This document shows, piece by piece, positions 51,182-60,647 of a stretch of 64,000 bases of DNA (its first letter is position 1; every line of letters starts with the position of its first letter). The DNA comes from Sulfitobacter sp. F26204 (GTDB lineage Bacteria; Pseudomonadota; Alphaproteobacteria; Rhodobacterales; Rhodobacteraceae). The position numbers were made by a program, and so were the translations under genes. Where the stretch lies: assembly GCF_026410305.1 (NCBI RefSeq), contig NZ_JAPMLQ010000010.1:57224-121223 (forward strand), read 5' to 3'. Under the pieces are notes generated by a model that worked only from the letters and a program-made list of their open reading frames with translations, did not search any database and had not been told where the DNA came from.

Positions 51182-51922
51182 ATGAATATTAACGAACAAT
51201 TTGCTGCTGTCGTCATGATCGGCCTGATGCTGGGTGCCTCTGCGTCCTATGCTGAACGTGCGCCACGATCCCTTGGAGCTGATGCCCGGGTCCGGCAGGT
51301 GACCTTCAGCCCCATTGATGTAATCCGCGTTGATACGCACCTAAGGGTCAATACAGCGATTGAACTGGGAAGAGGGGAGCGTATCAGCCAAGTTTTGCTT
51401 GGGGATTCAGAAAGCTACGAAATCGAAGTGCTTTCAAACCGAAACACGGTGTCGGTAAAGCCGGTGGTCGCGCGCGCTTCGAGCAATATGACCATCTATA
51501 CAAATAGGCGGACCTTATCGTTCCTGCTAACCGAAGGACGTACCAAAACCCACACGTTTCGAGTGGTGATTGAGTATCCTGAAGAAAAAAGCGCCCCACG
51601 CGTCGTTGCAACAGGGGCGAGAGATACCGGGTACCAATTTGCGGGAGAGGCACCCTTTCGCCCGCTTCGCGTTTGGAACGATGGGAGACACACCTATTTT
51701 GAGATGCCGCGCGACGTTCGCCCAAGCGTGTTTGGCATAAATGGAGCGGGATTTGAAACCACGGTCAACTCCACAACAAGCGGGTCGATCATCAAAGTGT
51801 CCGGTCTCCAGTCAGAATATTCCGTACGGATCGGCGAACGTGTTGTCTGTATCAGGCGTGTCGCTGGTGGATCTACTGGTGATCCAGCGGTCGTTTCTGT
51901 TTTGAGCAGCAAGGAGTTCTGA
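51182..51922 (+). CDS. virB9: VirB9-type outer-membrane complex protein
   Basis: A 246-residue secreted protein (signal ending SASYAER). The VirB9/CagX domain shows VRQVTFSPIDVIRVDTHLRVNTAIELG, then the C-terminal domain with DGRHTYFEMPRDVRPSVFGI. It forms the outer-membrane core with VirB7 and VirB10. One Cys (VVCIRR) is in the C-terminal domain. A TTG at 51176 is rejected in favour of ATG 51182. Confidence 0.92.
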   Translation: MNINEQFAAVVMIGLMLGASASYAERAPRSLGADARVRQVTFSPIDVIRVDTHLRVNTAIELGRGERISQVLLGDSESYEIEVLSNRNTVSVKPVVARASSNMTIYTNRRTLSFLLTEGRTKTHTFRVVIEYPEEKSAPRVVATGARDTGYQFAGEAPFRPLRVWNDGRHTYFEMPRDVRPSVFGINGAGFETTVNSTTSGSIIKVSGLQSEYSVRIGERVVCIRRVAGGSTGDPAVVSVLSSKEF

Positions 51923-51923
51923 G

Positions 51924-53420
51924 ATGGAGACCGAACCCGACTATGAAATCAAAGCAGAAGACAAAGCTGGTATAGGACGTGCAGGAAAAGTGGGCTTGGG
52001 GCTGATTTTGGCCGCAGTAATTGGGTTTATAGGCTATCCGATCATTGCACCTCAGCTGTCGTCGGTACTGGAGACTTCTGAAAGTCAGGAGTTTCAGGAT
52101 GAGCAGGATGGAAGCCGTATTGGGCGTGTCGAGCCCGGAGAGGCGACTGATACTCAACAACCAGCGTTCGATATCGGTCCGCTGACTGATCAACTCGATC
52201 AACAACGGGCAGCGCTGGAAGGTCGCAATGCTGAACTTGCAGGGCAGGTGGCGGCGCTGCAAGCTCAATTGAGAGGCATTGCGGATGAGGCAGCGGCAGA
52301 ATCCAACAGTATGGCGCAACAATTGGCCGATGCCTTACAACGTGCGCAGGCTCAGAACGCTGAAGCCGTTGAACAGCTAGAATCCAGCTTCCAAAATAAA
52401 CTGGCTCAATCAGAGGCTGACGCGGCAAAGCAAAGAGCCAACCAAAAGACCCTACTTGAGGAGCTTCAAAAGCAGAATGCTGACCTGGCGGCCTTGGTGG
52501 CGGCGGGTGCATCAAATGCACAGGATGTGGAACTTGAGCGGCTGCGTCTTCAGGTGGAGGCGGATCGTCAGCGGCGTGAAGATGAGGCGGCGGCGGCGAT
52601 TGCAGCCGAAGAGCAGCGGACAGCAAACCAGAGAGAGCAAGAAAGACTATCGGAGTTGCGTGCAGCGCGTGAAGCGCAACGCGCTCTTATGGAAGCGAGA
52701 GTCAAATCAGCCTCTGTCGTCTTTGATGAAGGATCGTCCAGTGATGCTGGGGGTCAACCTACGGCGGCGGGATCACCAGATGCTGGCCCACAATCTCCAG
52801 ATCAGAGAAACAGGGAGTTTGTCTCAAATGGCGGGGTAGCGGCTCCTGTGACCCAAGCTGAGTTGATCGCAAATCCGGCCAATACAGTGCTGCAGGGGAC
52901 AATGATCCAAGCGACGCTCGAGAATGCTGTCGATTCGAGCCTTCCGGGGGCAGTGACGGCAATGGTAAGCTATCCTGTCTACTCATTTGATGGGACGCGG
53001 GAATTGATACCTCCGGGCTCGCTGCTGATTGGTCAATACAGCTCTGAGGTTTCATTAGGCCAAGCGCGTATCTTGGTTGGCTGGACCCGCATTGTTACGC
53101 CAGATGGGCAATCCGTACAAATTTCAGCCTTCGGAGGAGATGATCAAGGGCGTTCGGGGATCACTGGGCGCGTTAACACGCGTTTTGGGCAACGGTTTGG
53201 TGGTGCTGCATTGATTTCGCTCATCGGCGCTGCCCCGGGGATTGCTGCCAGTTCGAGCTCGAATGAAGTGAGTTCTGAAACGGCAGAGAATGTAGCGGAC
53301 AACTTTACCAGTGCGACAGCGAACATCGTAAACGAATATGCGAGTCTCCCACCGATTATTGCCGTTGAACAGGGCGCACAGATCACTGTGATGGTGGACC
53401 GTGATCTGGAATTTTTCTGA
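51924..53420 (+). CDS. virB10: VirB10-type channel protein
   Basis: A 498-residue TrbI/VirB10 protein. A cytoplasmic N-terminus and one helix (VGLGLILAAVIGFIGYPII) precede a long coiled-coil and Gln/Ala-rich periplasmic stalk (about residues 85-260). The C-terminal beta-barrel domain contains VLQGTMIQATLENAVDSSLPGAVTAMVSYPVYSFDG and ends DRDLEFF. It spans both membranes and transmits energy to the outer pore. Its stop overlaps the virB11 start (TGATG). Confidence 0.93.
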   Translation: METEPDYEIKAEDKAGIGRAGKVGLGLILAAVIGFIGYPIIAPQLSSVLETSESQEFQDEQDGSRIGRVEPGEATDTQQPAFDIGPLTDQLDQQRAALEGRNAELAGQVAALQAQLRGIADEAAAESNSMAQQLADALQRAQAQNAEAVEQLESSFQNKLAQSEADAAKQRANQKTLLEELQKQNADLAALVAAGASNAQDVELERLRLQVEADRQRREDEAAAAIAAEEQRTANQREQERLSELRAAREAQRALMEARVKSASVVFDEGSSSDAGGQPTAAGSPDAGPQSPDQRNREFVSNGGVAAPVTQAELIANPANTVLQGTMIQATLENAVDSSLPGAVTAMVSYPVYSFDGTRELIPPGSLLIGQYSSEVSLGQARILVGWTRIVTPDGQSVQISAFGGDDQGRSGITGRVNTRFGQRFGGAALISLIGAAPGIAASSSSNEVSSETAENVADNFTSATANIVNEYASLPPIIAVEQGAQITVMVDRDLEFF

Positions 53421-54418
53421 TGCCAGGCCCGACGTCATTTCTGCAAAGCTATCTGGAACCTATCGCGGGTGTTTTGCAGGATCCGGAGGTTGTTGAAGTC
53501 GCGGTGAATCCGAATGGATGCGTCTGGCTGGAGCGTCAGGGCGGGGAATTCATGGTTGAATACAAAGATCACATGTTTGCTGCCGAGGAAGCAAATAATC
53601 TCGGGATGTCGATCGCCTCTGCCGTTGGGGCCCAATTTTCTGAGAAAAAGCCGATATTCTCGGGCAAGGTCATCTTCGAGGATCGGCCGCTCCGGGCGCA
53701 GGTTGTTTCCTCCCCTGTTATCGAGGGCGGTACCGCAATTACGCTTCGATCCTATAGTCAGAAAAAAATCTCGCTTGAGAAAGCAGTATTGCTGCACGGC
53801 AAACTCGTTGATCTTGATGCCTTGCGCCGGGAGCGTGCTGAGCGGGTGTCGCAGTTCGCGGGACTTGGTGATATTTCCGCCGCGATGTCTGTTTGTGTCG
53901 AAGATAGGTTGAACATCTTGGTGTCAGGCGGCACGTCAACTGGCAAGACAACGTTCGCTCGGGGTTTGCTGGAACTGGTTCCGGCATCTGAGCGTATTGT
54001 AACAATCGAGGACGCCTATGAACTGTTCCCTGAGCAAAGAAACTCGGTATGTCTGAAGGCCAGCAGGAGCGGATCAGGGGAGACGACACCGGCCAAACTG
54101 CTTGAAGGCACGCTCAGAATGCGACCTGATCGGATTATCCTTGGCGAGATACGCGGAGAGGAAAGTAAAACCTTTTTGGACGCGATCAACACCGGCCACG
54201 GAGGATCGTTCACGACCATACATGCGGATACCGCGCCCAAGGCGATCGATAGATTGGCGCTCATGATCATGTCCGTGGGAATCAACATGACGTTTGAGGA
54301 AGTGCGCCGTTACTGCGCGTCCAGCATCGATGTCGTAATCCAACTGGGCCGGATCGCGGGCCGACGTGGAGTGGTTGAACTCTATCTGCCCAGTATGGAC
54401 ACGGCTTATGGCGGTTGA
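53420..54418 (+). CDS. virB11: VirB11-type traffic ATPase
   Basis: A 332-residue hexameric ATPase. The N-terminal domain is followed by Walker A SGGTSTGKTTFARG (about residues 168-181), the Asp box RIVTIEDAYEL, Walker B RMRPDRIILGEIRGEE and the His box INTGHGGSFTTIHADTA. It powers pilus assembly and substrate transfer with VirB4 and VirD4. It is the last recognisable gene of the virB operon. Confidence 0.94.
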   Translation: MPGPTSFLQSYLEPIAGVLQDPEVVEVAVNPNGCVWLERQGGEFMVEYKDHMFAAEEANNLGMSIASAVGAQFSEKKPIFSGKVIFEDRPLRAQVVSSPVIEGGTAITLRSYSQKKISLEKAVLLHGKLVDLDALRRERAERVSQFAGLGDISAAMSVCVEDRLNILVSGGTSTGKTTFARGLLELVPASERIVTIEDAYELFPEQRNSVCLKASRSGSGETTPAKLLEGTLRMRPDRIILGEIRGEESKTFLDAINTGHGGSFTTIHADTAPKAIDRLALMIMSVGINMTFEEVRRYCASSIDVVIQLGRIAGRRGVVELYLPSMDTAYGG

Positions 54419-54566
54419 TCGTTTCGTTCGGTGGCGAATTTTGCGTCGAATGCGAATCTTCGGTACGAAATTGCGAGATAGACAGATAAAAGAATCCTGA
54501 GATGCCCATCGCATCGTCAAGACTTTCAGCTTATGTTGTACTAGAACTGGTAGGAAAATCGCAGCG

Positions 54567-55661
54567 ATGGCGCAAATGCAATGCAAACATCAACATGAAG
54601 GTGAGACGCAGAGAGCATGGCTCTGCGCGCCTGCGTTGATGCATACTGCTTTTGCGTCGCCTACGATGCGGTCTGACGACGACGTTCACCTTTCAGACAA
54701 TGTGGCAGTGGCTCTTTTGACGACGCAACCTTTGAAACGGTTAGCAGGTATCGGGTTTTTAGGTGCGATTGACTACGTAAAAAAGGGGTCAGGTCGCGAT
54801 CCTCATAGGCGCAGGCACAATCGTCTGGAGCATTCTATCGGTGTGGCCAAACTGGCAGAAACCTATGCGCTTGAGATTGAGATGGGTGAGGCCGAGCGTA
54901 AGACGCTCATATGTGCGGCTTTGTTGCACGATGTTGGTCACGGCCCATTGTCACATACCTTAGAGCCGGTGTTCGAAGAATATTTTGGCACAAACCATCA
55001 CCGGACGACACGTGACATCGTGAAGGGAACGACGCGGTTTGGATCGCATATTCTGGACATTTTGAGTGAGTTTGAAGTCGATACTGAAGAGGTGCTGGCT
55101 CTAATAGATGGGGAAGATGTCGGTCGTTATTCCTTTCTGTTTTCATCCCCGATCAATATCGACACGTTAGAAGGCATCACGCGGTGCCGGGCGTTTGCAG
55201 GACCACGGTCGGCATTTGGTAGTGCAAGCGCTGCTGTTAGGCGGTGGGCCACATCTGGACGTCTCCCTACAAATGATTTTGATGACTTTTGGGACTTGAA
55301 GAACAACGTCTACAATCTGGTGATTAACGCTCCAATCGGGCGGCTACTCGATACCGTGGCCCAATCTTACATGGTGGCTAATATCGATAGGTTCAGCAAA
55401 AATGATTTTCTAAAAACTGAAAAGGGCTTCCGAGCGTCGCACCCAGAGCTGTTTGCTTACCTGAGTGTTGTGCTTGAACATGAAGATGATTTACGGTCGC
55501 ATTTGCCAAAGTCTTGGCTCGATGCTGATGTAAATATAAATGATCGCAAGTTTTTTGTGGATGACAGCATAGAGCTTGTTGGCTTGCACCACATAAATGC
55601 ACGTTACAAACAGACCCGCTCTCGCCAGTCCGTAAAACTCGACGAACTCGTTAAGGGATAG
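54567..55661 (+). CDS. HD-domain phosphohydrolase (SAMHD1/dGTPase-like)
   Basis: A 364-residue protein. The HD-domain metal ligands are visible: HNRLEHSIGV (His 89), ALLHDVGHGPLSH (His-Asp about 121-122 and His 130), followed by FDDFWDLKNNVYNLVINAPIGRLLDTVAQSYMVANID with the late Asp. The context around HSIGV and GHGPLSH is that of SAMHD1-like dNTP or nucleotide phosphohydrolases. The start is uncertain; MRSDDDVHLSDN at codon 34 is a good alternative. It is first of three close genes with a nucleotidyltransferase (4 bases after) and a histidine phosphatase. Confidence 0.85.
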   Translation: MAQMQCKHQHEGETQRAWLCAPALMHTAFASPTMRSDDDVHLSDNVAVALLTTQPLKRLAGIGFLGAIDYVKKGSGRDPHRRRHNRLEHSIGVAKLAETYALEIEMGEAERKTLICAALLHDVGHGPLSHTLEPVFEEYFGTNHHRTTRDIVKGTTRFGSHILDILSEFEVDTEEVLALIDGEDVGRYSFLFSSPINIDTLEGITRCRAFAGPRSAFGSASAAVRRWATSGRLPTNDFDDFWDLKNNVYNLVINAPIGRLLDTVAQSYMVANIDRFSKNDFLKTEKGFRASHPELFAYLSVVLEHEDDLRSHLPKSWLDADVNINDRKFFVDDSIELVGLHHINARYKQTRSRQSVKLDELVKG

Positions 55662-55665
55662 TTTG

Positions 55666-56619
55666 ATGAAGAACGGCGACGCGTCGCAGATATTAGCGGC
55701 TTGCAAAAGTGAGTCTGAACGTCAGCTGGAGCTTATGCGAACCATCGCCAAAGCGATGTTTAAGGACAATCCAAGCTATTTGATTGGAGTGAATGGCAGT
55801 GTCGCGCGCCGCGAATGTACAAGCGGTTCTGACATTGATCTGTTCTTTTTGTTCAATGGCAACATAACTGCGAACGATGCCCGAGCCGCTCAAGACCTTT
55901 ACAGAGCACGGTTACACGAAGAAGGCCTTGTGATGCCCGCTCACGGTGGGGTCTTTGAAACACCGCTGAACATTGAAGAGCTCCTCGAGACGATCGGAGG
56001 TGACGACGATACCAATATTTTCATTACACGACGGATGCTGTTTTTGCTGGAAGGGGAGTGGACCTTCAACCAGGGCTTGTTCAAACAAACACGCACACAG
56101 CTTATAAAGCGCTATGTCGCCGATGATCTGGACGAACATAAACTGTGTCTATTTCTGTTGAATGATGTGATCCGCTACTGGCGCACGATTTGTGTTGATT
56201 TCGAGCACAAAACAGCCGCCGCGGATAAGCCGCGCGCAATCCGATTGGTAAAGTTAAGGTTTTCACGCATGCTCCTGTATCTCGCCGGTGTCGCAGCGGT
56301 GAGCCAGACCAAAGATATAGACGTTGTTGCGAAGCGCCGGAAGCTGGAAGAGCTTTTTGCACTATCAACGATCGCTCGCATGCAGGCGGTGTTTGGCCCC
56401 GCAATGGAAAAGCCTCTATCACGCTATGCCCGCTTTCTATCCGATTTGAACGAAGAGCCAATCCGAACACAGCTTAAATTGCCTGGAGATGAAGGGCTGA
56501 ATACGAAAGTTTATAAGGCTCTATCTGTCGAAGCCCGCCATTTTAAGGACGAACTTCTGGCGATGATGATTGAAGAGTTTGGGTCTGAACACGATGTTAT
56601 CAAAGCCCTCTTGCTCTAA
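55666..56619 (+). CDS. Nucleotidyltransferase-fold protein
   Basis: A 317-residue protein. The polymerase-beta-type signature is IGVNGSVARRECTSGSDIDLFFLF, with Gly-Ser at about 44-45 and Asp-x-Asp at 56-58; a third acidic residue is expected farther on. The long helical C-terminal part (LLNDVIRYWRTICVDFEHKT...) resembles the helical domain behind GlnD/DUF294-type transferases. It would add a nucleotide to a protein, RNA or small molecule. It lacks the longer CD-NTase motif set, so a CBASS role is not supported. AAGGGA lies about 10 bases upstream of ATG 55666. Confidence 0.8.
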   Translation: MKNGDASQILAACKSESERQLELMRTIAKAMFKDNPSYLIGVNGSVARRECTSGSDIDLFFLFNGNITANDARAAQDLYRARLHEEGLVMPAHGGVFETPLNIEELLETIGGDDDTNIFITRRMLFLLEGEWTFNQGLFKQTRTQLIKRYVADDLDEHKLCLFLLNDVIRYWRTICVDFEHKTAAADKPRAIRLVKLRFSRMLLYLAGVAAVSQTKDIDVVAKRRKLEELFALSTIARMQAVFGPAMEKPLSRYARFLSDLNEEPIRTQLKLPGDEGLNTKVYKALSVEARHFKDELLAMMIEEFGSEHDVIKALLL

Positions 56620-56645
56620 ATGACACGAATGTTTGGAAGCCGCGA

Positions 56646-57167
56646 ATGACACCGCCGTCAACGCTGATTTTCTTAAGACACGCGCAAACGCCTTGGAATA
56701 GAGCGGACCTGACAATGGGCCAATCTGACATCCCTCTTTCAGATTTAGGCAGGCAAGAGGCCATCCAAGCTGTTGCCGCGCTGAAAACGCTTCAGATTGA
56801 TGTGATCGTTTGCAGCCATCTGAAACGCTGCCTTCAGACGATATCGCCGTTTCAAGCCGTGGGTGGTTACAAGATAAACATCGATCCCGCATGGGCAGAA
56901 CGGTCATGGGGTGTTTATGAAGGCGTTTCAAAATCTCACAGGGGTCAAGAAGCGCACCCTAAAAACGGTGAGACTGACGCTGATTTTCGAGATCGTATCC
57001 AACACGCTTTGAATGATCTTCCAAGCGGAGAGAACATATTATTGGTTTCGCATTCAGGTGTGTTTCGAGAACTTCGTCGCTTTGGTTACGAATCTGATGC
57101 TGCTCTCAAAAAGATTCCTCATGCAACTCCAGTGCGGCTTCGGAGAAACCGGGCTCCTGAGCGGTAA
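56646..57167 (+). CDS. Histidine phosphatase family protein
   Basis: A 173-residue phosphoglycerate-mutase-like phosphatase. The catalytic LRHAQTPWN (Arg 11, His 12) is followed by DIPLSDLGRQEA, CSHLKRCLQTI with the second Arg, the acid WAERSWGVYEG, and the second His in LLVSHSGVFREL. It likely removes a phosphate from a small molecule or protein. It follows the nucleotidyltransferase by 26 bases and completes a three-gene operon of nucleotide-handling enzymes. Confidence 0.82.
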   Translation: MTPPSTLIFLRHAQTPWNRADLTMGQSDIPLSDLGRQEAIQAVAALKTLQIDVIVCSHLKRCLQTISPFQAVGGYKINIDPAWAERSWGVYEGVSKSHRGQEAHPKNGETDADFRDRIQHALNDLPSGENILLVSHSGVFRELRRFGYESDAALKKIPHATPVRLRRNRAPER

Positions 57168-57378
57168 CGATACTTTCCAGTTATCGTAACTACCCGGGCC
57201 TTTTGTTGATGTGGCTTCATCTTTTCTAGTGGATCAGAGCGCCGTTGTAAGCGCGGAGGGGCAGGGGGCTGAGGTGCTCTTTCCCTGCACCAAGGCCGAA
57301 CCGGACATTCGCTGCACTGTGCATGAACTGGTAAGATGCGGACATAGTGTGAATTCGCTGCGACTGCGCCAATGGCTG

Positions 57379-58641
57379 CTATCCGTCAGATGCAAGGTGT
57401 GCTTGAGTTGACTTATTGTTCAAGAACGCCTTTTCTTTCGCATTGTCAGAAAGCTCAGCTGCACGTTGATAGCATGTGCTTGCTTGATGAAAATCTCCCA
57501 CCCGTGCTAACACGTCTCCGAGAGCCGCGTGATACGGCTGGTAGTCTTTGACTTTCGGCGATGCGCGAAGCTCTTTGAGCATGTCCAATGCAACCTCGGG
57601 CGAATGCGCGTAGGATGCGGCAACTGCTTGGTTAATGCGCACGACTGGCGAAGGATGGTGGACGTATAGTAGTTCATAGAGCGTGGAAATTTCATCCCAA
57701 TCGGTCTGCTCCCAAGAAACGCTTTGTGCATGTGTGCCGCTGATCGCTGCTTGCAGCTGGTAAGGCCCAAGTTCATTTCTGGGCAATACTCCTTCTAATA
57801 TCGCGACCCCTTCAACAATCTTGTCTTGGTTCCAACGTTTCCGGTTTTGCGCCTCAAGCGGAATTAGATTTCCTTCCTTGTTCGTGCGCGCCTGACGGCG
57901 TGAATCATGCAACAGCATGAGGGCCAATAGTCCCGCAGTTTCCGCATGTTCTGGCAACAGAGATGCGAGAATTCTTGCAAGACGGATAGCCTCCTGTGTT
58001 AAATCGTTCCGGTGAAGACTGTCCCCTTTGGTGGCCGAGTAACCTTCGTTGAAAACAAGGTAAATCACGCTGAGAACAGAAGTAACCCTGTCCATTAATT
58101 CTGACTGGACGGGGATTTCATATGGAATTGAACCTTGTGAAATCTTCTTCTTGGCGCGCGTGATACGCTTTTGCATGGCGTCAGGCGTGTCGAGGAATGC
58201 GCCTGCGATTTCTTCTGTCGAAAGACCGCCAAGGGTCCGAAGTGTAAGCGCGACCTGGTCTTTCTTCTCAAGATGCGGATGGCAGCATGTGAAGATCATC
58301 TCCAATCGTTTGTCAGGGATGTTATCGATCAGTGTTTCATCCAATGTTCGATTTTCGAGATCTAAAAGATAGGCAATCTCCGCCTGCTTCGTGGCAAAGT
58401 TCTGATCGCGACGCAGCTTGTCGAGTGCGTTCCTACGAGCGACCGTGATAAGCCACCCAGCTGGCGACCGAGGAAGCCCGTTCTTCGCCCAATGCCCCAT
58501 TGCGGAAACGACAGCATCTTGCAGGCAATCTTCAGCGAGTTGAAAGTCTTTTAGGCCGCCTACAAGCGATGCAAGGATACGCCCCCACTCCTCTCGAACA
58601 GTTTTTTCGATAATCTGTTCTGGAGTGAGTGAGGGTAACAT
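57379..58641 (-). CDS. ECF42-type RNA polymerase sigma factor
   Basis: A 420-residue sigma factor. Sigma region 2 (GLKDFQLAEDCLQDAVVSAMGHW, then AGWLITVARRNALDKLRRD) and region 4 (TLRTLGGLSTEEIAGAFLDTPDAMQKRITRAKKKI) are followed by a long C-terminal helical TPR-like extension (about residues 190-420). That extension defines the ECF42 group. Such sigmas are controlled without an anti-sigma factor and are paired with a YCII/DGPF protein, which is encoded immediately upstream here. It should activate a small stress or catabolic regulon. Confidence 0.92.
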   Translation of the reverse strand: MLPSLTPEQIIEKTVREEWGRILASLVGGLKDFQLAEDCLQDAVVSAMGHWAKNGLPRSPAGWLITVARRNALDKLRRDQNFATKQAEIAYLLDLENRTLDETLIDNIPDKRLEMIFTCCHPHLEKKDQVALTLRTLGGLSTEEIAGAFLDTPDAMQKRITRAKKKISQGSIPYEIPVQSELMDRVTSVLSVIYLVFNEGYSATKGDSLHRNDLTQEAIRLARILASLLPEHAETAGLLALMLLHDSRRQARTNKEGNLIPLEAQNRKRWNQDKIVEGVAILEGVLPRNELGPYQLQAAISGTHAQSVSWEQTDWDEISTLYELLYVHHPSPVVRINQAVAASYAHSPEVALDMLKELRASPKVKDYQPYHAALGDVLARVGDFHQASTCYQRAAELSDNAKEKAFLNNKSTQAHLASDG

Positions 58642-58653
58642 ATGCAGGCAGGC

Positions 58654-59007
58654 CTAGTTATCCCAAACCACGACAGGGCGTACTTCGACACGCCCGTGTT
58701 CAGCTGTCGGGATCATTGCAGCGTATTTCACCGCTTCGTCCATATCGACACAGTCCAGCAGATAGTAGCCGCCAAGCTGTTCTTTCGTCTCAGCAAATGG
58801 CCCATCAATCGTTTCGGTCTTTCCTGCGCGAACAGAGACAGTGGTCGCCGTTTCGACGCCCTGCAGCGCATCGCCAGATACGAACTTGCCGTCGTCCTGA
58901 ACTTTTTTAGTGAAGTCACCATAGGCCTTCATGAAGGGGCCAAACTCTGGTGAGCCGGGCTGGGGACCTGAGTTGGGGGCGGAGTAGATAAGACAAGTAA
59001 ATTGCAC
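58654..59007 (-). CDS. YCII-related (DGPF) protein, partner of ECF42 sigma
   Basis: A 117-residue protein starting MQFTCLIYSAPNSGPQPG with the DGPF-family motif ETIDGPFAETKEQLGGYYLLDC and ending EVRPVVVWDN. YCII-like proteins are small dimeric alpha/beta proteins, some with dehydrochlorinase-like activity. This family is the standard neighbour of ECF42 sigma factors. It lies 12 bases upstream of the sigma gene, so both are one operon. Confidence 0.9.
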   Translation of the reverse strand: MQFTCLIYSAPNSGPQPGSPEFGPFMKAYGDFTKKVQDDGKFVSGDALQGVETATTVSVRAGKTETIDGPFAETKEQLGGYYLLDCVDMDEAVKYAAMIPTAEHGRVEVRPVVVWDN

Positions 59008-59318
59008 GATATGTTCCTTTCAAAAACCAAAAGCACCATGCTCTTGTACACACTAGACGAACAGCGAAGTCACAAACGGACACTACCATCGAAAAAATAT
59101 TGATCCAGTTGCTAAGCGTGGTTCTAGAATGACTGTGCTTTGACAGAGAAGCAGACCTGGATTCAACGCGCAGCATTCTGAAATTTGGGCTCTGAGCCGA
59201 CCTCGGAGGCAGTGCAGTATCTGCTAAAAACCGACCCCTGTCAGCGTTGAGGACGGCCCTTTGCTGCCGTTAGCCTTCAGTCGCTCATGCTGCAATGCGG
59301 CCCGTCAAAGCGGATGGG
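59008..59318. other. Non-coding stretch before the insertion sequence
   Basis: This holds the expected promoter of the YCII/sigma operon at its low end and no gene I can support. The high end abuts the left subterminal repeat of the IS110-family element. Confidence 0.45.
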
Positions 59319-59333
59319 GTGGATGGCTCCTGC
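59319..59333 (+). repeat. Left inverted repeat of the IS110-family element
   Basis: GTGGATGGCTCCTGC, perfectly complementary to 60648-60662. A second copy of the inner part (AGGAGCCA) occurs just before the transposase start at about 59387-59394. Confidence 0.85.
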
Positions 59334-59396
59334 TCCACCGGCGTCGCAATGCGCCATAATGCAGTTGTCTATCACTGCTAGGAAAGGAGCCACCCA

Positions 59397-60416
59397 ATGC
59401 AAGTTACAACAGTCGGCCTAGATTTGGCCAAGAACATCTTTCAGGTGCACGGGATCACAGCGGACGGGAGCGTTGCGTTCAACAAGTCACTTCGGCGTGC
59501 CCAGCTTTTGCAGTTTTTCGAGAACCTTGAGCCATGCCTCATCGGCATGGAGGCCTGCGGTTCCAGCCACCACTGGGCGCGGCAGTTCCGGAAGTTGGGC
59601 CATGAAGTCCGATTGATGCCTGCGATGTACGTGAAAGCCTATGTCAAACGCGGCAAGTCTGACGCCATCGACGCAGAAGCAATCTGCGAGGCTGTCACGC
59701 GCCCCACAATGCGCTTTGTGGCGATCAAGACCGAAGAGCAGCAGGGCGTCCTGTTCCTCCACCGTGCGCGAGATCTGGTCGTGCGGCAAAGGACCCAGCT
59801 CAGCAACATGCTGCGCGGCCTGCTGGGGGAGTTTGGTATCGTGATTGCCCAGGGGATTGGGAACGCCGTGAAGTTTGCAAAGGCGGTGCTGGACGGAGAT
59901 CGCCCGAGCATTCCTGAAGTCGCTATCGATGTCCTGACAAACCTGTGCAACCAGATGGTTGCCCTGCATCTGCGCATCCTCTGGTACGACAAACGCATCC
60001 TGCTTGAAGGTCGCAGAGACCCAAAAGTTATGTTGCTAAGGACCATTCCTGGGGTCGGCCCTGTTACCGCCTCGGCCATTGTTGCGACAGCGGGCGACGG
60101 ACATCAGTTCCGCAATGGACGCGAGTTTGCTGCCTGGCTGGGGCTGACACCGATCAACCGATCAAGTGGAGGCAAGGAACGTCTCGGGCGCATCTCCAAG
60201 ATGGGAGATCAATACCTCAGGCGTCTGCTGGTCACTGGCATGACCGCCCGACTGAACCAGATGAAGGTCAATCCCGACCGCGTCGATCCTTGGGCAATGG
60301 CATTACGAGAACGCAAGCCTCCACGCGTTGCTACCGTTGCCATGGCAAACAAAACCGCGCGCATCATCTGGGCAGTTTTGACCCGAAACGAACGCTACAG
60401 ACCTCACGCAGCATAA
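59397..60416 (+). CDS. IS110/IS1111-family transposase
   Basis: A 339-residue transposase. The N-terminal RuvC-like DEDD domain shows GLDLAKNIFQVHG (Asp), CLIGMEACGSSHHWAR (Glu) and KRGKSDAIDAEAICEA (two Asp). The C-terminal domain has the HhH segment TIPGVGPVTASAIVA and the region LTPINRSSGGKERLGRISKMG with the candidate catalytic Ser. All motifs are intact and the length is normal, so the element may be active. AGGAAAGGAG precedes the ATG. Confidence 0.95.
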   Translation: MQVTTVGLDLAKNIFQVHGITADGSVAFNKSLRRAQLLQFFENLEPCLIGMEACGSSHHWARQFRKLGHEVRLMPAMYVKAYVKRGKSDAIDAEAICEAVTRPTMRFVAIKTEEQQGVLFLHRARDLVVRQRTQLSNMLRGLLGEFGIVIAQGIGNAVKFAKAVLDGDRPSIPEVAIDVLTNLCNQMVALHLRILWYDKRILLEGRRDPKVMLLRTIPGVGPVTASAIVATAGDGHQFRNGREFAAWLGLTPINRSSGGKERLGRISKMGDQYLRRLLVTGMTARLNQMKVNPDRVDPWAMALRERKPPRVATVAMANKTARIIWAVLTRNERYRPHAA

Positions 60417-60647
60417 CCAAAGAAAAGGAACACAAGAGACGCAAGACAATTGAGATGATGGAGCAATGTCAGCCCGCCAACCAAGACACCCCGTCGAATG
60501 TCAGGGACACCTCGTTGTCCGCGAAGCGGTTTGGGACTCGGTCAGCGGAAACCATCAGGGCCAGCAGCCATGTGAGCTGCGCAAACAGGCCGGACACACG
60601 ACTGCATCTGACAAACGCTCATATCAGCTCAAAAAATGTCTTGCTAT
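60417..60647 (+). ncRNA. Candidate guide (bridge/seek) RNA region of the IS
   Basis: IS110-family recombinases are guided by a structured RNA from a non-coding end of the element; in the IS1111 group it lies 3' of the transposase gene. This is the only long non-coding part of the element and is on the correct side. I did not derive the fold or the guide loops, so this is placement by family knowledge. Confidence 0.35.

Noticed and set aside
55666..56619. CBASS-type cyclic nucleotide synthase
   Set aside because: The GSx10DxD motif is of the general minimal/DUF294 type and no CBASS effector gene is beside it.
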